Positions 57,940 to 64,000 of a DNA stretch of 64,000 bases are shown here, in pieces. The first letter of the stretch is position 1, and every line of letters starts with the position of its first letter. The notes under the pieces are model-generated. The model worked only from the letters and a program-made list of their open reading frames with translations, was not told where the DNA came from and made no database searches. The position numbers and the translations under genes are program-made. Source of the stretch: Diplolepis rosae (Eukaryota > Arthropoda > Insecta > Hymenoptera > Diplolepididae); NCBI GenBank assembly GCA_030998225.1, contig JAPYXD010000412.1, positions 62,001 through 126,000 of the forward strand. The letters are read 5' to 3'.

Positions 57940-60118
57940 TAGCGTATGTAATATAGTGAACGCTTCGCGGCTTAATATGCGATAATGCAATTAATAATGC
58001 GATTTAATATTCGCATCGAAATAACGTTGAGCAATCTCATATATGAGACGTTAACTGTTAATAAAAGTCGTATTTATTTCATAAGTAAAACTCGCGTGTA
58101 TAAATTTTATGTAGCGTGGAGTAACTGTTTAAAGAATCCATCATTTGATAAACGACACGGGGCGCGAAATTCAAATATCTCGGAGAATATATTCCGCGAG
58201 GCGTATTCGCGTATGTAATATATTGAACGCTTTGCGGCTTGTTTATGCGAATTGATGTTCACATTGGACTAATCCTGATGAATCTCATATATGAGACGTT
58301 AAATATAGATGAAAATTGTATTTATTTCCCAAAAGTAAACTCGCGTGTATAAATTCTATGTAGCGTTTAGTACCTGTTTAGAGATTCCATCATTTGATAA
58401 ACAAAACGGCGCGCGAAATTCAAATATCTCGGAGATTGTATTCCGCGAGAAGTACATGCGTATGTAATATATTGAACGTTTTGTGGTTTTTTTATCCGAA
58501 TTGATGTTCACATAGGACTAATCCTGATGAATCTCATATATGAGACGTTAAATATACATAAAAATCGTATTTATTTCCCAAAAGTAAACTCGCGTGTATA
58601 AATTTTATGTAGCGTTGAGTACCTGTTTAAAGAATCCATCATTTGATAAACGACACGGGGCGCGAAATTCAAATATCTCGGAGAATATATTCCGCGAGGC
58701 GTATTCGCGTATGTAATATATTGAACGCTTTGCGGCTTGTTTATGCGAATTGATGTTCACATTGGACTAATCCTGATGAATCTCATATATGAGACGTTAA
58801 ATATAGATGAAAATTGTATTTATTTCCCAAAAGTAAACTCGCGTGTATAAATTCTATGTAGCGTTTAGTACCTGTTTAGAGATTCCATCATTTGATAAAC
58901 AAAACGGCGCGCGAAATTCAAATATCTCGGAGATTGTATTCCGCGAGAAGTACATGCGTATGTAATATATTGAACGTTTTGTGGTTTTTTTATCCGAATT
59001 GATGTTCACATAGGACTAATCCTGATGAATCTCATATATGAGACGTTAAATATACATAAAAATCGTATTTATTTCCCAAAAGTAAACTCGCGTGTATAAA
59101 TTTTATGTAGCGTTGAGTACCTGTTGAAAGAATTCATCATTTGGTTAACGATACGGCGCGCGAAACTCAAAAATCTCGGAGATTATATTCCGCGAGGCGT
59201 ATTCGCGTATGTAATATATTGAACGCTTTGCGGCTTGTTTATGCGAATTGATGTTCACATTGGACTAATCCTGATGAATCTCATATATGAGACGTTAAAT
59301 ATAGATGAAAATTGTATTTATTTCCCAAAAGTAAACTCGCGTGTATAAATTCTATGTAGCGTTTAGTACCTGTTTAGAGATTCCATCATTTGATAAACAA
59401 AACGGCGCGCGAAATTCAAATATCTCGGAGATTGTATTCCGCGAGAAGTACATGCGTATGTAATATATTGAACGTTTTGTGGTTTTTTTATCCGAATTGA
59501 TGTTCACATAGGACTAATCCTGATGAATCTCATATATGAGACGTTAAATATACATAAAAATCGTATTTATTTCCCAAAAGTAAACTCGCGTGTATAAATT
59601 TTATGTAGCGTTGAGTACCTGTTGAAAGAATTCATCATTTGGTTAACGATACGGCGCGCGAAACTCAAAAATCTCGGAGATTATATTCCGCGAGGCGTAT
59701 TCGCGTATGTAATATATTGAACGCTTTGCGGCTTGTTTATGCGAATTGATGTTCACATTGGACTAATCCTGATGAATCTCATATATGAGACGTTAAATAT
59801 AGATGAAAATTGTATTTATTTCCCAAAAGTAAACTCGCGTGTATAAATTCTATGTAGCGTTTAGTACCTGTTTAGAGATTCCATCATTTGATAAACAAAA
59901 CGGCGCGCGAAATTCAAATATCTCGGAGATTGTATTCCGCGAGAAGTACATGCGTATGTAATATATTGAACGTTTTGTGGTTTTTTTATCCGAATTGATG
60001 TTCACATAGGACTAATCCTGATGAGTCGCATATATAAGACGTTAAATATACATAAAAATCGTATTTATTTCCAAAAGACGTTAAATATACATAAAAATCG
60101 TATTTATTTCCAAAAGTA
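57940..60118 (+). repeat. 249 bp tandem repeats, plus orientation, 9 units in 498 bp dimers
   Basis: GTATGTAATAT anchors lie at 57944, 58211, 58460, 58709, 58958, 59207, 59456, 59705 and 59954. Every step from 58211 on is exactly 249. Units alternate between type A (GCGTATTCGC.., CTTTGCGGCTTG) and type B (AGTACATGCG.., TTTTGTGGTTTT), a 498 bp higher-order repeat. Each unit holds the 12 bp palindrome CTCATATATGAG. Confidence 0.95.
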
Positions 60119-61508
60119 AAATAAGCGTTCAATATATTATATACGCGAATACTTCTCGCGGAATATAATCTCCGAGATTTTTGAATTTCGCGCCCCGTGT
60201 ACTTTATCAAATGATGGATTCTTTCAACAGGTACTGAGCGCTAAATAACATTTATTCACGCGAGCTTACTTTTGGAAATAAATACGATTTTATTTATATT
60301 TAACGTCTCATATATGAGATTCGTCAGGATTAGTCCTATGTGAACATCAATTCGCATAAACAAGCCGCAAAGCGTTCAATATATTACATACGCGAATACT
60401 TCTCGCGGAATATAATCTGCGTGATATTTGAATTTCGCGCTCGGCATCGTTTATCAAATGCTGGATTCTTTCAACAGGTACTAAGCGCGAAATAAAATTT
60501 ATACACACGAGTTTTACTTTTGAAATAAATACGACTTTTATTAACAGTTAACGTCTCATATATGAGATTCATCAGGATTAGTCCAATGTGAACATCAATT
60601 CGCATAAACAAGCCGCAAAGCGTTCAATATATTACATAGGCGAATACTTCTCGCGGAATATAATCTCCGAGATATTTGAATTTCGCGCGCCGTATCGTTA
60701 ACCAAATGATGAATTCTTTCAACAGGTACTAAACGCTACATAGAATTTATACACGCGAGTTTACTTTTGGGAGATAAATACAATTTTTATCTATATTTAA
60801 CGTCTTACATATGAGATTCATCAGGATTAGTAGTCCAATGTGAACAACTATTCGCATAAACAAGCCGCAAAGCGTTCAATATATTACATAGGCGAATACT
60901 TCTCGCGGAATATAATCTCCGAGATATTTGAATTTCGCGCGCCGTATCGTTAACCAAATGATGAATTCTTTCAACAGGTACTAAGCGCGAAATAAAATTT
61001 ATACACACGAGTTTTACTTTTGAAATAAATACGACTTTTTTGTATATTTAACGTCTTATATATGTGATTCGTCAGAATTAGTCCTATGTTAATATCAATT
61101 CGCATATACAAGCCGCGTAGCGTTCAATATATTACATACGCATGTACTTCTCGCGGAATATAATGTCCGAGATATTTGATTTTCGTGCGCCGTGTCGTTT
61201 ATCAAGTGATGGATTCTTTAAACAGGTAGTCAACGCTACATAAAATTTATTCACGCGAGTTTACTTTTGGAAATAAATACGATTTTTATTAACAATTAAC
61301 GTCTCATATATGAGATTGCTCAACGTTAGTTCGATGCGAATAGTAAATCGCATAAACAAGCCGCGAAGTGTTCACTATATTACATACGCTAATACTTCTC
61401 GCAGAATTAAAGCAATTGAGGATTATTTTGATTCAACGCCGGTTTAAAATTATGAATACATTCTTTACTTATTTAACGCTACATAATAACTTACACACGC
61501 GAGTGGTA
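60119..61508 (-). repeat. 249 bp tandem repeats, minus orientation, 6 units
   Basis: GCGTTCA anchors lie at about 60124, 60372, 60620, 60872, 61120 and 61369 (the last reads GTGTTCA), spacing 248-252. These units are more diverged from each other and do not show the clean A/B alternation of the plus arm. Confidence 0.9.
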
Positions 61509-61509
61509 G

Positions 61510-62852
61510 GGGAGAAGCGGCGAAATTGGCGCGTCGTCTATATTGGCGCACCCTATTTTTCAGAAAATGATAACATAACAAAAAATAAGAATAGTTCTAT
61601 TGTGTGCATTCTTGTATGATATGTATTTGATAGAAAACATTATAAAAATCTAATTGCTTAATACAGTTTTATTGCGATTAATCGTTTTTTGGCATAATGG
61701 TTATGTTCGAAGCCATTGAGTTAAATCGTTAAATAATAGTAATTCAAGGTGAATTAGATTAATGCAACGATTTTATAATCTTTAATATTTAATCTTACGA
61801 TTAAGATAGAATATTTGTATGATAAAATAAGCATTTAAGTAAAAAGTATTTAATTAATGAACGATACACTTGCGGCAAAATTGGCGCATACGAGATTCAA
61901 ATCAGAGGCGAAGTTGGCACACGTGTTTCTGGAAACCGGTGACTGAAGTCAAGTGCTCGGATGTTTATGATTGAAAACATAAAGAAGATAGTAAGTACAC
62001 AATTATTAATATATAGATATATACATTTGAATGTTGCTGGATTTTCTGCTAATCTTTTTCTCAAGATTTTATGTGACATGGGAGGTAATGTGGTTCGCAA
62101 AACTGATGTAACGACTTTGTAAGGTTATATTCATTTGAACAATCAGTGGTTAAATTTTTTTTTAAGTTTGAGGTATTAAGGCATTTTAAAAGCAATTTTT
62201 AATAATTAATTTGCAGTCTGACAGTGCTTTGAAAGTTTTCTCGATTTTAAGATGTGAAAGCAATGTAAGTAAAAAATTTGTATTCTTGATTGATTGTTTC
62301 TATTATTTATAAGTCTTCTAAAGTTAATAATTGTATATACTTCTGATTACAAATTCAAATAATTCTCTATAAAAATGATTTCAATTTGAATATTCACTTA
62401 AATATCCACAATTGCCAGTATTTTATTGTACAAATATAAAATATATTTTAACTTTGGCTGGTTTATGTGAAGAAAGGTATAAAAAACTTCACATATCTTG
62501 ATATACTATCTCAAATTTAGTTTCAAATTATAACTACTTCTTTTCATCAACCTTTGCTACTGAAATGTAATCCTAAATCTATGAAAATATAACTAATACG
62601 TGGCAAGAGAAGATTATAATATTAGTGCGTCAATTTACCCGACATGGCGGGTAAATTGACGCAGGTGCAGTCCTTCGGAAATCTGAATAAAAACCTGCTT
62701 TAATAATTTTCAATGTAACCTTTATCCATTGGAAAGTATAGAAAAGATATCCAGCTATTAAATAAATATTTTTTCATAATTTTTAGTCATATACTTTCTT
62801 TTTAAACTCGCACTTTCTATTAGGTGCGCCAATTTCGCCGCTTCTCCCCTAC
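61510..62852. mobile_element. 1.34 kb TA-flanked TIR element inside the foldback arm
   Basis: GGGGAGAAGCGGCGAAATTG.. (61510) is the inverse of ..CAATTTCGCCGCTTCTCCCC (62852); the match is 23-24 bases. TA lies on each side (61508-61509 and 62853-62854). The opposite foldback arm has the empty site GGTACC at 57821-57826, confirming insertion. A GGCGC-rich TIR also recurs internally (GGCAAAATTGGCGC near 61872). No transposase ORF. Confidence 0.92.
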
Positions 62853-63308
62853 CTTCAAAAGAAATGCGAATTTTATACGTATTCTTAACATCTTAAATAT
62901 GATATTTTTGTTTTAATCCGGACATAAAATTTTTATTCATATAAAATAATGCATTTATAAATAAACGAACTGAATAAGACATAGCCCTTTTCATTGTTTT
63001 GCAACTCTCTTTCTAAGAATATGATTTTTTAAACATTACATTTTCTTTTATTCCATAATTACTTCCTCCGAGGGACTCTCTCAACATGTGGTCTGAAACC
63101 CTTCTTTCTCTCTCACCACTCTCCGAACACTTAAGCGTACTTGGGTCCCGAGTTTCCAGGACATAGACCGTGTATGGGGTTTGTTTATGCGTTTGTAACT
63201 TGACCCTCCACAACAAATTTTCACTGTATATATTAAAATTTTTACGCTAGTTTTCAAACGGTATTGCTCTCTTCTCAAATCAGTTTCCTTTTTGACACCA
63301 AACAGAGT

Positions 63309-63797
63309 GTGTGGCTACTTCTATCTGCCGCCTCTGTGTCTTGAAGGAAAATAGATGATTAAAAATTGAAATAAAAACTATCAATTTTTAATTTTTGCCC
63401 TTTAACGAAAAATCTGTTTCCTTCCGGGTTCGTGTTTTGTGATTCTGTGAAGTGCTTACTTCTTGTGGGTGTTATGAGCCCCTTGTGGATGGTGATGTTT
63501 TTTCTGCAGGATCTGTGCTTATTTTGTAGGAGATATTAGTGTCCATAGGTGGTTCTTGTGTGTACCTTTGAGGAAGGGCAGTTATGCGGATTCACTTTTC
63601 GCGGATCTGCCAGATAGGAGTTCTCACACTTTTTTGAAGGCTGTGTTTTGGAGCGGTCTCGTTCCTAGATGCCTTGGAACTTGCCATCTTGCCTTCTCAC
63701 ATAAGTTTTGCATGTTTTATAAAATATCATTAAAAAATACCAAAAAAACAAAAACAAAAAAATCTAATGTTAGTGCTAATAACCTTTTTAAGCACGT
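63309..63797. other. unassigned DNA
   Basis: Only a chance ORF continues from here into the repeat at 63798. Nothing recognised. Confidence 0.4.
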
Positions 63798-63985
63798 TTA
63801 CAGCTTAGACACTAAGTACATTAAATTTGGCACTGAAGAGGGCCCCCATTTGTGGCCGAAACGTTTGCCTTTTCATCTCTATAATATATTTTCTGCCTCT
63901 TAAAATCTTTGATATGTTTCCTTGAACATTGATTTTTAATGAAAAATTATGACCCAATGCCAATATAAATAAACTACATTGAATT
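63798..63985 (+). repeat. ~190 bp repeat with hammerhead-like core, right copy
   Basis: Inverse of 49885-50072. On the plus strand CTGAAGAG (63833) is followed by GGCC, a 9-base loop, GGCC and GAAACG (63858-63863). Confidence 0.8.
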
Positions 63986-64000
63986 TGTCTACTACATTAT

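Larger units (their letters stand above)
57366..63308. mobile_element. foldback-like element with satellite arms
   Basis: Outer ends ACTCTGTTTGGTGTCAAAAA (57366) and its inverse (63308) pair. About 470 bp of unique inverted sequence follows on each side, then 249 bp tandem repeats in plus orientation (57.9-60.1 kb) and minus orientation (60.12-61.5 kb). The switch is at about 60118. Without the later insertion at 61510-62852 the element is about 4.6 kb. No coding gene; the structure recalls Drosophila FB elements, whose inverted repeats are also built of tandem repeats. No target duplication was found. Confidence 0.8.

Noticed and set aside
63556..63903. 115-codon ORF at the right edge
   Set aside because: It runs through the hammerhead-like repeat at 63.8 kb and has no domain; probably chance.

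Overview
This is a gene-poor, AT-rich eukaryotic window made almost entirely of transposable elements and repeats. It has Ty3/gypsy and BEL/Pao retrotransposons, mariner and Tc1 transposases, AT-AC/GT-AG style introns, long satellites and many inverted-repeat elements. The mariner types and the BEN-domain gene point to an arthropod, most likely an insect. A hymenopteran is my guess from memory of the mariner family and is not proven by the sequence. No bacterial-type gene, operon or CRISPR array is present.

Layout. (1) 1-13.1 kb: a decayed Ty3/gypsy element (A, plus strand) split by a second Ty3/gypsy element (B, minus strand, 4618-12077). B is complete in outline, with 309/314 bp LTRs, PBS, PPT and an AGAG target duplication, but its reverse transcriptase has lost the catalytic core. 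B carries a third, K/E-rich coiled-coil ORF where env would sit. (2) 14.4-18.8 kb: a third decayed Ty3/gypsy element (C, plus). (3) 18.8-25.2 kb: mostly unassigned AT-rich DNA, with a 175 bp duplication and a 331 bp tandem array whose units each hold a tRNA-like sequence. (4) 25.2-29.6 kb: a perfect-looking snapback palindrome, two copies of a ~0.53 kb TIR element, and a nest in which a mariner (26799-29440) contains both one of those elements and a second mariner. (5) 31.5-49.4 kb: an ~18 kb segment bounded by ~1.2-1.3 kb inverted repeats carrying 12 bp iterons. Inside is the only apparently intact cellular-type gene, a split BEN-domain gene on the minus strand with four tandemly duplicated in-frame exons. 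The segment also holds Tc1, mariner, MITE, BEL/Pao and foldback insertions. (6) 50.2-57.3 kb: a near-identical 2.5 kb inverted repeat, each arm with a six-exon SAM-like gene, flanking a truncated C2H2/CACTA-like transposase gene. (7) 57.4-63.3 kb: a foldback-like element whose arms are 249 bp tandem repeats organised as 498 bp higher-order dimers. A TA-flanked 1.34 kb element is inserted in one arm. (8) A short repeat with a hammerhead-ribozyme-like core lies at 49.9 and 63.8 kb in opposite orientation; related cores lie at 26.15 and 48.46 kb.

The genes do not form a pathway. The window records successive nested insertions, and relative ages can be read from who interrupts whom. Coordinates of splice sites and repeat boundaries were read by eye; percentages and alignments were not computed.
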